From Actinomycetes bacterium (lineage in GTDB: Bacteria; Actinomycetota; Acidimicrobiia; Acidimicrobiales; Ilumatobacteraceae), in assembly GCA_021414085.1 (NCBI GenBank), contig JAIOPC010000014.1, forward strand, positions 961,476-1,025,475: DNA of 64,000 bases. Direction: 5' to 3'. Below are positions 25,643-33,656 of the stretch, piece after piece. Position 1 is the first letter of the stretch, and the number at the start of each line of letters is the position of its first letter. Below the pieces are notes generated by a model that saw only the letters and a program-made list of their open reading frames with translations, was not told the DNA's origin and did not search any database. Made by a program: the position numbers and the translations under genes.

Positions 25643-26746
25643 ATGAAGATCGATGAAGTCGAGCTGCGCCTCGTCCGCCTGCCGTACCGCGCGCCTTTCC
25701 GCACCTCGTTCGGCGAGGAAAGCGAGAAGCACGCACTGATCGTGACCGTGCGGTCCGACGGTGTGGAGGGCTACGGCGAAGGCGTGATGGATCCGCTGCC
25801 GCACTATCGCGAGGAGTGCATTCCCGGCGCGCTCCACCTGCTGCGCAACGCGTTCGCCCCCGAGTTGATGTCGCGAGTCGTCGATCATCCGTCCGAAGTC
25901 GTGGCGCGGTGGGTCGAGTGGCGTGGTAACCCGATGGCGAAGACGGCGCTGGAACTGGCGGTGTGGGACTGCTACGCGCGTCAGCAGAACGTGCCGCTGC
26001 GCAAGCTTCTGGGCGGCGAGCGCACGGACGTGCCAGTGGGCGCGAGCCTGGGCATGAACCCGATTGCGCAAACGGTTGACAGCGTGGCGTGGCATGTTGA
26101 GCAGGGCTACAAGCGGGTCAAGCTGAAGATCGAGCCTGGTTGGGATGTCGAGCTGCTCGCCGCCGTGCGTGCGAAGTTTCCAGACATCGAGCTGACCGTC
26201 GATGCCAACTCGGCATACACGCTGGAGATGATGGATCTGTTGCACCAGATCGACGAGTTTGGGCTGCACTACATCGAGCAGCCGTTGCATTGGGACGACA
26301 TGCTCGACCATGCGACGTTGGCGACCAAGCTGCGCACCGAGTTGTGTCTCGACGAGTCGCTCACCTCGCCAGCGCGGGTGCGCATGGCGCTCGACCTAAA
26401 GGCATGCAGCGTCGTCAACGTCAAGGTTGGTCGCGTGGGCGGCTTACAGGCCGTGCGCGAGATCCACGATCTGTGCGTATCACGCAAGGTTCCGATGTGG
26501 TGTGGCGGCATGTTGGAATCGGGTATCGGTCGCGCCCACAACATTCACATCGCGACGATGCCGGGTTTTGTGTTTCCCGGCGACACCGCGTCGGCTAGCC
26601 GCACCTACGCGCGCGATATCACCGAACAAAAGCTGGAGGCGACGAACGGCGTGATGCCCGTACCTTCTGGGCCGGGCATCGGAGTCACGCTTGACCGCGA
26701 CTTCGTGAAGGAGGTCACCGAGAGCGTCGAGGTGATTCGGAGGTGA
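25643..26746 (+). CDS. o-Succinylbenzoate synthase / N-acylamino acid racemase
   Basis: 367 aa enolase-superfamily enzyme of the OSBS/NAAAR group. The catalytic set is complete: K160/K162 in VKLKIE, metal ligands in VDANSAY, YIEQPL and LDESLTS, and the second lysine in VVNVKVGRVGG. The OSBS reaction belongs to menaquinone synthesis, but many members racemise N-acyl or N-succinyl amino acids and no men genes are near, so the role is open. The following GNAT gene (GTGA overlap) is a recurring partner and suggests acyl-amino-acid metabolism. Confidence 0.87.
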   Translation: MKIDEVELRLVRLPYRAPFRTSFGEESEKHALIVTVRSDGVEGYGEGVMDPLPHYREECIPGALHLLRNAFAPELMSRVVDHPSEVVARWVEWRGNPMAKTALELAVWDCYARQQNVPLRKLLGGERTDVPVGASLGMNPIAQTVDSVAWHVEQGYKRVKLKIEPGWDVELLAAVRAKFPDIELTVDANSAYTLEMMDLLHQIDEFGLHYIEQPLHWDDMLDHATLATKLRTELCLDESLTSPARVRMALDLKACSVVNVKVGRVGGLQAVREIHDLCVSRKVPMWCGGMLESGIGRAHNIHIATMPGFVFPGDTASASRTYARDITEQKLEATNGVMPVPSGPGIGVTLDRDFVKEVTESVEVIRR

Positions 26747-27417
26747 GCGTCGAGTTCCGCGTGCTCCGCAAAGCCGACGAGCTGGCTGTGATGCCGGAGT
26801 TCGAAGCCCGCATCTGGGGCGGAGACGACGATCGGGTTTCGGTGAACATGTTGGTCGCCTGCGTTGAGGAAGGTGGCGTCGCAATCGGCGCATTCGATGA
26901 CGGCCGCATGATCGGCTCTGTGTTCGGCTTTCGCACGCATGAGGCCGATGTGTTGCACTCGCACTACATGGCGGTCGACCCGCAGTATCGCCGAGGCGGC
27001 TTCGGCGAGCAGTTGAAGCGACGCCAAGCCGAGTGGTGTCTCGCCAACGGAGTCACCTCAATGCGCTGGACATTCGATCCGCTCCAGCTCACCAACGCGC
27101 ACCTGAACCTCAACAAGTTGGGCGCGCTCGGCATCACGTATCACGTCAACCACTACGGCGCGCTGGGTGGCATCAACGGGTCATTGCCCAGCGACCGGCT
27201 TACGGTGCAGTGGAAGCTGGTCGGCGAGCGACCGACGTTTGTCGAGTACTTCGATCTCGATGTGCCCGCCGTCTCGCCAGAACAGATCGCGTCGTCGGCT
27301 CCCGAGGCGATTCACGCACGCATAGCCGTGCGCGAGGCAATGGCGCCGCATCTGGCCGACGGTTGGCGCGTCGCCGCGGTCGACCGCGACAAGCGCACCT
27401 ACACGCTCGCTCGTTAG
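26743..27417 (+). CDS. GNAT-family acyltransferase (COG3375-like)
   Basis: 224 aa. The GNAT core is visible as strand SHYMAVDPQYRRGGFGEQLKRRQAEW, with the acetyl-CoA loop RRGGFG. The C-terminal half (ITYHVNHYGALGGINGSLPSDR) matches the COG3375 subgroup that often accompanies OSBS/NAAAR genes. It may make the N-acyl amino acids on which the racemase acts; this is inference from pairing. GTG start overlaps the upstream stop. Its end overlaps the convergent oxygenase by 4 bp. Confidence 0.84.
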   Translation: MSVEFRVLRKADELAVMPEFEARIWGGDDDRVSVNMLVACVEEGGVAIGAFDDGRMIGSVFGFRTHEADVLHSHYMAVDPQYRRGGFGEQLKRRQAEWCLANGVTSMRWTFDPLQLTNAHLNLNKLGALGITYHVNHYGALGGINGSLPSDRLTVQWKLVGERPTFVEYFDLDVPAVSPEQIASSAPEAIHARIAVREAMAPHLADGWRVAAVDRDKRTYTLAR

Positions 27418-28379
27418 CTGGGCGCGTTGTCGGCCAGCAGGTCTTTCGCCAGTTCGGGGAACACCTTTCCGACCTTGGCGCTCAGCCACGTGCCGTAGGT
27501 GCCGCTGATCTCGCTGAGGTTGGCCTTGTCCCAGCGGGCCTGGTGGGCGGCCGAAACGTCGAACTCGTCGTCGAACTCCAACGGCTCGACGACTGCATCC
27601 CAGCCTGGATCGAGAAAGTAGGGCAGCGAGTAGCGGTCGTGGCCGGCGTGGTTGCGCACGCGATGGGGCGTGCTGCGGTAGCGGCCACCGGTGAGGCGAT
27701 CGAGCATGTCGCCGAGGTTGCAGATCACCAGGTCGGCATCAGGCGGAGCCTGAATCCACTCGCCGTGCGAGTTGACCTCCAACCCAGGCGTGCCGTCGGT
27801 GGCGAGCAATGTGAGCAGGCCGTAGTCGGTGTGCTCGGCGACACCCCAGGTGTTGGCGTCGCCCGTCGGGTGTGGTGGGTAACGGAAGATACGAAACAAC
27901 TCGGTCGGGTGAGCAGTGAGACCGCGCTCGAACAGATCGGCTGGGTGATTCAAACCGACGGCCATCAGCCGCAGCAGCCGTTGCCCCAACGACTCCATCG
28001 CCGCCATCCAGTCCGTGACCGCCCGTTGCATGCCCGCTGGCCGGGTCGGCCAAATGTTGCGGCCGTGCATCGGTCGCGGATCGGGAGGCAGCTCCGCGCC
28101 GTAGTAGTAACCCTCCTTGCGATCCGGCACGCCGGAGGTGAGTTCGCCGCCGAGTGGAAACCACCCGCGCCACGCGGTTCCGCCGACCGCCATCGACACT
28201 TTGGCCTTCTCGGCCTCGGGCAGCGCGAAGAACTCCGTTGCAAGACCGATGACCTCGTCGCGTAGCGCACGCAACGAAGTGTCAAGCGGAACCGCGAAGA
28301 ATCCGACTTCACGACATGCCGCGTCGATACGCGCCGATGCGTCGCTGTCGGTCGGATCGACGATCGGCAACGTGCTCAT
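27414..28379 (-). CDS. 2OG-Fe(II) oxygenase, isopenicillin N synthase-like
   Basis: 321 aa non-haem iron oxygenase. Iron ligands are His and Asp in EHTDYGLLTLL and the distal His in STPHRV; the 2-oxoglutarate-binding Arg/Ser pair is in RYSLPYF. The N-terminal DIOX_N region (ACREVGFFAV) is typical. The family hydroxylates or desaturates small molecules; the substrate is unknown. ATG 28379 is supported by TACGCT (28392-28387 minus) 7 bases upstream. Confidence 0.88.
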   Translation of the reverse strand: MSTLPIVDPTDSDASARIDAACREVGFFAVPLDTSLRALRDEVIGLATEFFALPEAEKAKVSMAVGGTAWRGWFPLGGELTSGVPDRKEGYYYGAELPPDPRPMHGRNIWPTRPAGMQRAVTDWMAAMESLGQRLLRLMAVGLNHPADLFERGLTAHPTELFRIFRYPPHPTGDANTWGVAEHTDYGLLTLLATDGTPGLEVNSHGEWIQAPPDADLVICNLGDMLDRLTGGRYRSTPHRVRNHAGHDRYSLPYFLDPGWDAVVEPLEFDDEFDVSAAHQARWDKANLSEISGTYGTWLSAKVGKVFPELAKDLLADNAPS

Positions 28380-28386
28380 CGCGAGA

Positions 28387-28396
28387 AGCGTAGGTG
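28387..28396. promoter_or_regulatory. Back-to-back -10 elements of divergent genes
   Basis: AGCGTAGGTG: TACGCT on the minus strand (28392-28387) is 7 bases before ATG 28379. TAGGTG on the plus strand (28391-28396) shares the central TA and lies 13 bases before ATG 28410. An alternative plus-strand hexamer, CAGACT (28398-28403), is 6 bases before it. Confidence 0.4.
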
Positions 28397-28409
28397 GCAG
28401 ACTCGACCA

Positions 28410-29138
28410 ATGACCACCGGGCAGTTGATTCTGATTGCGGTCGCGATCTTCTCCGCCGCGTTCGTGCAGGTCATCGCCGGCTTCGGGTTTGCGCTGTTGT
28501 GCATGCCGATCATGGTGATCGCGGTACCGGTGGAACAAGCGGTGGTAGTGAGCACATTGATCAGCGTGCTGACGACCACCTGGCAAGCACTGCACTTACG
28601 CGAGCACGCACAGGTTCCGCTGCTGAAGCGGCTCGTGCCTGCGTCGTTTGTTGGGATGCCGCTTGGCTTGGTGATTCTGAACGTGGTCAGCGACTTCGCG
28701 TTGACTCTCGCGCTCGGCATCTCGGTGTTGATCGCCGTCGTCTTGCTGGCGCGCAACATCAACTTGACGCATGCTGGCCCGCGCATGGATTACGGACTGG
28801 GCTTCGTGTCCGGCGTGTTGAACACGTCGCTGAGCACTAACGGGCCGCCGCTCGTGTTCGACCTGCAGGCGCGGCGATTGTCGGCCGAGGAGTTTCGCGC
28901 CACGATGTCGGCCACGTTCGCACTGGGCAACATCGGGGGGCTGGCGCTCTTTATCGCCGACGGCAAGATCACCCGCACTGGTGTGAACGCGGCGCTGATT
29001 GCCTTGCCCGCCTGGGCGCTCGGTCAAGGCCTTGGCTGGCCGATCCGCAAGCACTTCCACGGCGAACGCTTCCGCCGCATGGTGCTCGTCCTCCTCGCCG
29101 CCGCCGGGGTCAGCACCATCGCCTTCGCCGTCTTGTAG
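28410..29138 (+). CDS. TSUP (TauE/SafE) family anion exporter
   Basis: 242 aa with about eight hydrophobic helices and the two-fold TauE/SafE layout; the first repeat contains FVQVIAGFGFALLCMP and the second VSGVLNTSLSTNGPPLVF. Members export sulfite, sulfonates or related organic anions. A convergent neighbour resembles a persulfide dioxygenase, which would produce sulfite; the link is speculative. Confidence 0.87.
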   Translation: MTTGQLILIAVAIFSAAFVQVIAGFGFALLCMPIMVIAVPVEQAVVVSTLISVLTTTWQALHLREHAQVPLLKRLVPASFVGMPLGLVILNVVSDFALTLALGISVLIAVVLLARNINLTHAGPRMDYGLGFVSGVLNTSLSTNGPPLVFDLQARRLSAEEFRATMSATFALGNIGGLALFIADGKITRTGVNAALIALPAWALGQGLGWPIRKHFHGERFRRMVLVLLAAAGVSTIAFAVL

Positions 29139-29149
29139 CTCGCGTTGCG

Positions 29150-29233
29150 GGGGGTTTCATGCCGCAGCCGTTGAGTCGGGGTTTACGTGCACGTTTGCCG
29201 GTATGAAACCCCCGGGTTGCAGGAAACCCCCGG
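29150..29233. repeat. Composite inverted repeat between convergent genes
   Basis: GGGGGTTTCAT (29150-29160) and its exact reverse complement ATGAAACCCCC (29203-29213) are separated by 42 nt. The loop contains the perfect palindrome ACGTGCACGT (29185-29194). A third arm, GAAACCCCCGG, lies at 29223-29233. It sits between the stops of the TSUP exporter and the MBL hydrolase, so a bidirectional terminator is possible, but there is no T-tract. A dispersed REP-like element is the alternative. Confidence 0.55.
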
Positions 29234-29234
29234 C

Positions 29235-29948
29235 TCAGGAACCGAACATGGTCAGCCACTGGTCCTTGTTCTTTGGGCGGTAGACGTAGTTGCTGGCACG
29301 GATTTCGTCGATGGTGGCGCTGTTTGGCGGCGAGTAGTGGTGGCCGGGATAGACGACGGTGCCGGTGGGCATCGCCGCCAGCGTCTGCAGGCTGTCGTAC
29401 ATCGCGGCTGGGTCGCTGCCGGGGAAGTCGGTGCGCCCGCACCCATCGAGGAACAAGGTGTCGCCGCTGATCAGGCGACCGTCGACGTGAAAGCACTGGC
29501 TGCCTGGCGTATGGCCGGGCGTGTGCACGAGCGTGATCGTGATGTCGCCGACCTGCACCGTGTCGCCACCGTCGTGTTGCACCAGCTGATCGGCGGTCAG
29601 CCCGCTGGTGCGCGTGATCCAGGGCGTCTCGTCGCGCTGCACGTGCACCGGGCAATCGCAACGCTCGAGCAGCGTGGCGACGCCTTCCAGCTGATGGCCC
29701 ATCAGGTTGCCGCCAATGTGGTCGGCATGGAAGTGCGTCGCTAACACAGCGGTCACGCGCATGCCATCGGCTTCCACAATGTCGAGCAGCTCGTTGACCG
29801 CGTAGGCCGGATCGATCAGCACGCATTCCGACGTCTCACGGTCGCCAACGGCGTACACGAAGTTCACCATCTGCTGGGCGATGGGATCGTTGGCCGCGAA
29901 GTCGGTGCCGGACAGTAGCTGGCGTAAGTAGAGGCGATCGGAGGTCAT
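29235..29948 (-). CDS. MBL-fold hydrolase, ETHE1/glyoxalase II-like
   Basis: 237 aa. The metal motif THFHADHIGG, the HTPGHTPGS strand, SGDTLFLDGCGRTDFPGSD and the terminal PGHHY are all present. The GDTLF..GCGRTDFPG pattern is closer to ETHE1-type persulfide dioxygenases than to classical GloB, but the two cannot be separated with certainty by eye. If ETHE1-like, it oxidises glutathione or another low-molecular-weight persulfide to sulfite. ATG 29948; divergent from the ProA-like gene through an overlapping -10. Confidence 0.85.
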   Translation of the reverse strand: MTSDRLYLRQLLSGTDFAANDPIAQQMVNFVYAVGDRETSECVLIDPAYAVNELLDIVEADGMRVTAVLATHFHADHIGGNLMGHQLEGVATLLERCDCPVHVQRDETPWITRTSGLTADQLVQHDGGDTVQVGDITITLVHTPGHTPGSQCFHVDGRLISGDTLFLDGCGRTDFPGSDPAAMYDSLQTLAAMPTGTVVYPGHHYSPPNSATIDEIRASNYVYRPKNKDQWLTMFGS

Positions 29949-29956
29949 GCGCGCCG

Positions 29957-29963
29957 TACGCTA
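29957..29963. promoter_or_regulatory. Overlapping bidirectional -10 (TACGCTA)
   Basis: TACGCTA reads TACGCT on the plus strand (7 bases before ATG 29970) and TAGCGT on the minus strand (29963-29958, 9 bases before ATG 29948). One 7-bp box could therefore open for both divergent genes. Confidence 0.5.
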
Positions 29964-29969
29964 TCTGTG

Positions 29970-31382
29970 ATGACGAGCGGACGATTGGAATCGCTGGCGG
30001 CGGGCCAGGCCATGGTGTTCGGAGGCGACCGCGTCACCACGGTGCCAGCGTCGCTCGCCGCTGCATTCCGGGCTGGCGACCGCGTGGTCGTCGTGCAGGA
30101 AACCGGCGACCTGCTGCACATTCCTCAGTCCGAGCATGCCCTGGTGACGACCGCGATTGACGCCGCAGTTGCTGCGTTTGCTGCGCTCGTCACAGTTACT
30201 GACGATCAGATCACCGCGTTCTACGACGAGTTTGCGCGGCGTTTAGAGGACGACGCCAGCTTCGCCCCGATCGCCGCAGCCAACGCCGCCGATGTTGTTT
30301 CAGCGTCCGAGCGCGGACGCGCGACCGGTCGGTTGCAACTCTCAACGTCGATGCGCGGCGACATGATCGCTGGCTTGCGCACGTGGCGCGATATCGAGAC
30401 GCGTCGATCGCAACCAATGGGCGAAGTGCGTCACGATCAGTGGACGGTGCAGCAATGGCGCGATCCGCTCGGCGTCGTTGGGTTCGTGTTCGAAGGTCGA
30501 CCGAACGTATTCGCCGACGCAACCGGAGTACTTCGTACGGGCAACACAGTTGTGTTCCGCATCGGCAGCGACGCACTCGGCACTGCGCGAGCAATCATGG
30601 CGACCGCTGTTCAGCCAGCGCTCGAGCATGCTGGCCTTCCCGCGGGTGCGGTGCAGCTAGTCGACAGTGCCGCCCACGCCGCGGGTTGGGCTTTGTTCAG
30701 CGATCAACGGCTGTCGCTGGCGATCGCCCGCGGCTCGGGTTCGGCGGTGGCCCAACTCGGCGCCGTCGCACGCCAGCACGGCGTGCCCGCGAGCTTGCAT
30801 GGCACGGGCGGTGCGTGGTTGGTGGCGGGCGAGTCGGCCGACGCCGATCGCTTCGCGCTCGCGGTGCGCCACTCGCTCGATCGCAAGGTGTGCAACACGT
30901 TGAACGTGTGCTGCATCGTTCGCTCGCGCGCCGACGAGCTGGTGCCGCGTTTTCACGCTGCGGCGCGCGAGGCAGCGGCCGCGCGCGGGGTGGAACCGAT
31001 TGTGCACGACCTGACGCTGGACCATTCGTGCTTGGCGCACGAGTGGGAGTGGGACACGGTCCCCGAGGTGTCGCTGCTGATCGTCGACGACGTGGCCCAG
31101 GCGATCGAACAATGCAATCGATTCAGCCCACACTTAGTCGCGTCGCTGATCAGCGACGATCAGGCCGAGCACGAAGCGTTCTATCGCGGTGTCGACTCTC
31201 CATTTGTTGGCGACGGATTCACGCGCTGGGTGGATGGGCAGTTCGCGCTCGCGCAGCCGGAACTTGGGCTATCGAACTGGCAGGGCGGTCGACTGCTGGG
31301 TCGCGGCGGAGTTCTGTCGGGCGACTCGGTGTTTACGATCCGCCTGCGCGCACAGATCGCAGACCCCGAGCTGCATCGCTAA
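29970..31382 (+). CDS. ProA-like aldehyde dehydrogenase (glutamate-5-semialdehyde dehydrogenase family)
   Basis: 470 aa. From about residue 55 it follows the gamma-glutamyl phosphate reductase fold: PLGVVGFVFEGRPNVFADATG, NTVVFRIGSDALGTA, the catalytic-Cys region with Cys308 (RKVCNTLNVCCIV), VDSPFVGDGFTRWVDGQF and a terminal GRGGVLSGDSVFTIR. It is longer than ordinary ProA (about 415 aa) by an N-terminal segment of roughly 55 residues, and it has no proB neighbour. It may be the real proline enzyme or a paralogue acting on another acyl phosphate. ATG 29970 is preferred over GTG 29967 because TACGCT ends 7 bases before it. Confidence 0.83.
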   Translation: MTSGRLESLAAGQAMVFGGDRVTTVPASLAAAFRAGDRVVVVQETGDLLHIPQSEHALVTTAIDAAVAAFAALVTVTDDQITAFYDEFARRLEDDASFAPIAAANAADVVSASERGRATGRLQLSTSMRGDMIAGLRTWRDIETRRSQPMGEVRHDQWTVQQWRDPLGVVGFVFEGRPNVFADATGVLRTGNTVVFRIGSDALGTARAIMATAVQPALEHAGLPAGAVQLVDSAAHAAGWALFSDQRLSLAIARGSGSAVAQLGAVARQHGVPASLHGTGGAWLVAGESADADRFALAVRHSLDRKVCNTLNVCCIVRSRADELVPRFHAAAREAAAARGVEPIVHDLTLDHSCLAHEWEWDTVPEVSLLIVDDVAQAIEQCNRFSPHLVASLISDDQAEHEAFYRGVDSPFVGDGFTRWVDGQFALAQPELGLSNWQGGRLLGRGGVLSGDSVFTIRLRAQIADPELHR

Positions 31383-31406
31383 CGAGGCGAAGTCGACGAC
31401 GCGAAG

Positions 31407-32792
31407 TCATTGGCCGGTGAGCTTGGCCAGAATTGCCTCGCGCCAGCGGGAACGCTTGCCCTTGCGCTCTTCGTGGCGATCGGCACCGATCGGTAGCCGC
31501 ACGATCGAGTTGATGCCGATGAAGCGCAGTGGCTCGGGCTCCCACTTGCGCGACTGATGGCCGACCCACGGCAGGGTCACAAGATCGCTATCGGTCTTGG
31601 TGATCAGGTCGGCAAGCGTGCGGCCCGCGATGTTGGTCGTACTGACTCCGTCGCCTAGGTAGCCGCCGGCCGATGCAATGCCCGTTGCGCGATCGAGTGC
31701 GGCATGGCACCACCAGTCGCGTGTCGCCGCAACGGCGCCACCCCAACGGTGCGTGATCTTCGCGTCGCCAATTCCCGGGAACAGTTCGCGCAACGTGTCG
31801 TGGATCACGTTGTGGACACCGTCGTTGCGGTCGTATTCCGGGCGCACCTTGCTGCCCCAGTGATAGCGCGCGCCGCGGCCGCCAAACGCGAAGCGATCGT
31901 CGGCAGTGCGTTGCCCGTAGATGATCATGTGACGCCCGTCGTTGAAGCTGCTGCGCTCGTGCAGTCGAGCTTCATCCCAGAAGGTCTTCGGCAGCGGCTC
32001 GGTAGCGATCATTAGTGAGTAGATCGGTGCCACCGCACGGCGCATGCCGCGCTGCGCGGGCGTGAATGCCTCGGTTGCGCGGACGACGAAGTCGGCAGTC
32101 ACGGTGCCCGCGGCGGTGCGCACCGAGTGCGGCTTGATGGATGTGACGGGGGAGTGCTCGTAGATCGTCGCGCCCGCGCGCTCGACGACCCGGGCAAGGC
32201 CGCGCGCGAGTCGCGCGGGGTGAATCACTGCGCAGTGCGGGGTGAAGGATGCGCCAACGACATCGGTGGCCCCGCACTTTTCTAGCGCTTCGTCGCGCGA
32301 CAGCATGCGATAGTCGGCGTCGGTGAATCCATACGACTGCTGGTGTTTGGTGTGGTCGCTCTCCCGTTGCAGCTGCATCTCGCTGCGGCACAGGCTGAGG
32401 TAGCCGCCTTGCTGGAAGTGACAGTCGATCTGCTCCGCTTGCACGACGCGCCCCACCTCGCGGACCGTTTCGTGCATTGCTGTCTGCAATCGGATAGCGC
32501 CGTCACGCGAACTCTTGGCAGCCATCGCGTCGAGTCCCATCGGAAGAATGGGTGAGCACCACCCGCCGTTGCGTCCGCTGGCACCGAACCCGACCGACGT
32601 GCCTTCCAGAATTGCGATGCGCAGCTTGGGATCGCGTTGCAACAGGTAGTACGCGGTCCACAACCCGGTGTATCCGGCACCAACGATGGCGACGTCGACC
32701 TGCTGATCGCCGGCAAGCGGTTCTCGTGCTGGCCCCCACTCGGCATCTGACATCGTCGAGTGCCACAGCGAAAGATCAGACAGTTCGCGCAT
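31407..32792 (-). CDS. FAD-dependent amine/amino-acid oxidoreductase (DAO family, PuuB-like)
   Basis: 461 aa DAO-family flavoprotein. The N-terminal FAD motif VAIVGAGYTGLWTAYYLL (about residue 35) is followed by GFGASGRNGGW, a motif shared with gamma-glutamylputrescine oxidase and sarcosine oxidase-like enzymes. The C-terminal part has AFGGRGARY, HRWGGAVAATRDWW and GYLGDGVSTTNIAGR. The expected reaction is oxidation of a secondary or polyamine-type amine to an aldehyde, with peroxide. It begins 4 bp after panC and so belongs to the pantothenate operon, an unusual place for an amine oxidase. Confidence 0.85.
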   Translation of the reverse strand: MRELSDLSLWHSTMSDAEWGPAREPLAGDQQVDVAIVGAGYTGLWTAYYLLQRDPKLRIAILEGTSVGFGASGRNGGWCSPILPMGLDAMAAKSSRDGAIRLQTAMHETVREVGRVVQAEQIDCHFQQGGYLSLCRSEMQLQRESDHTKHQQSYGFTDADYRMLSRDEALEKCGATDVVGASFTPHCAVIHPARLARGLARVVERAGATIYEHSPVTSIKPHSVRTAAGTVTADFVVRATEAFTPAQRGMRRAVAPIYSLMIATEPLPKTFWDEARLHERSSFNDGRHMIIYGQRTADDRFAFGGRGARYHWGSKVRPEYDRNDGVHNVIHDTLRELFPGIGDAKITHRWGGAVAATRDWWCHAALDRATGIASAGGYLGDGVSTTNIAGRTLADLITKTDSDLVTLPWVGHQSRKWEPEPLRFIGINSIVRLPIGADRHEERKGKRSRWREAILAKLTGQ

Positions 32793-32796
32793 GAGG

Positions 32797-33651
32797 TCAG
32801 CCTAGAAGTCGGTTGTCGATCAGCCGAACCTCGCCAAACCAGACTGCGGTTACAGCCAGCGCCCGACCCTCGATCGTCGACAGCGACTGCAGCGTGTCGG
32901 GATCAACGATTTCGAGTTGCTCCCAGCGGGCGAGTGGCTCCGCTTCGATGATCGCCTGGCCAATGGCTTGCAGCTTGGCAACCTCAGGTTCAGTGCCAGC
33001 GGCTTCGGCGATGGCAGCAAGTGCGTTGGGAACACAGATGGCCGCCGCGCGTTGCTCGACCGACAGGCGGCGGTTGCGGCTGGACAATGCGAGGCCGTCG
33101 GGTTCGCGAACCGTAGGAACGCCGACGATCTCGATACTCATGTTGAGGTCGCTGACCATGCGCCGGATGATCGCGAGCTGCTGGAAGTCCTTTTGGCCGA
33201 ACACCGCCACGTGCGGGCGCGCCGCACCGAACAACTTGGCGACAACGGTCGTGACGCCGCGGAAGTGGCCCGGGCGCGACGGCCCGTCGAGCACGTCGGC
33301 CAGCGCGCCGGGTTCGACGTGGGTTTGGAACCCGACGGGATACATCGTCGACGCGAGCGGCGCGTATACGGCGTCGACCGCACTGCCCCGGCAGATCTCG
33401 ATGTCGTCGTCGATCGGTCGCGGATAAGCCTCGAAATCGTCGCGGCGATTGAACTGCAACGGGTTGACGAAGATGCTGACGATCACGACATCGGCGTGCT
33501 TGCGCGCCTCGGTGATCAGCGCGAGATGCCCGGCGTGCAATGCACCCATGGTCGGGACCAGCGCAACCTGTTTACCCGCCGTTCGCTGTGCGTCGCTCCA
33601 CTCCACAAGCGCGGCTGGCCGATCGATGACCTGCAGTCCGGCACCGCCCAT
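32797..33651 (-). CDS. panC: Pantoate-beta-alanine ligase (pantothenate synthetase)
   Basis: 284 aa. Joins pantoate and beta-alanine with ATP, the last step to pantothenate. Signatures: VPTMGALHAGH (HIGH-like nucleotide loop), VSIFVNPLQF, FGQKDFQQL and LALSSRNRRL. Start ATG 33651 is 5 bp after the panB stop; the frame is open further upstream but only overlaps panB. Operon with panB upstream and the DAO-family gene downstream. Confidence 0.95.
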   Translation of the reverse strand: MGGAGLQVIDRPAALVEWSDAQRTAGKQVALVPTMGALHAGHLALITEARKHADVVIVSIFVNPLQFNRRDDFEAYPRPIDDDIEICRGSAVDAVYAPLASTMYPVGFQTHVEPGALADVLDGPSRPGHFRGVTTVVAKLFGAARPHVAVFGQKDFQQLAIIRRMVSDLNMSIEIVGVPTVREPDGLALSSRNRRLSVEQRAAAICVPNALAAIAEAAGTEPEVAKLQAIGQAIIEAEPLARWEQLEIVDPDTLQSLSTIEGRALAVTAVWFGEVRLIDNRLLG

Positions 33652-33656
33652 TGCGA

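Noticed and set aside
25643..26746. Naming the enolase-family gene menC
   Set aside because: The motifs cannot separate o-succinylbenzoate synthase from N-acylamino acid racemase. The partner is a GNAT gene and no men genes are nearby.
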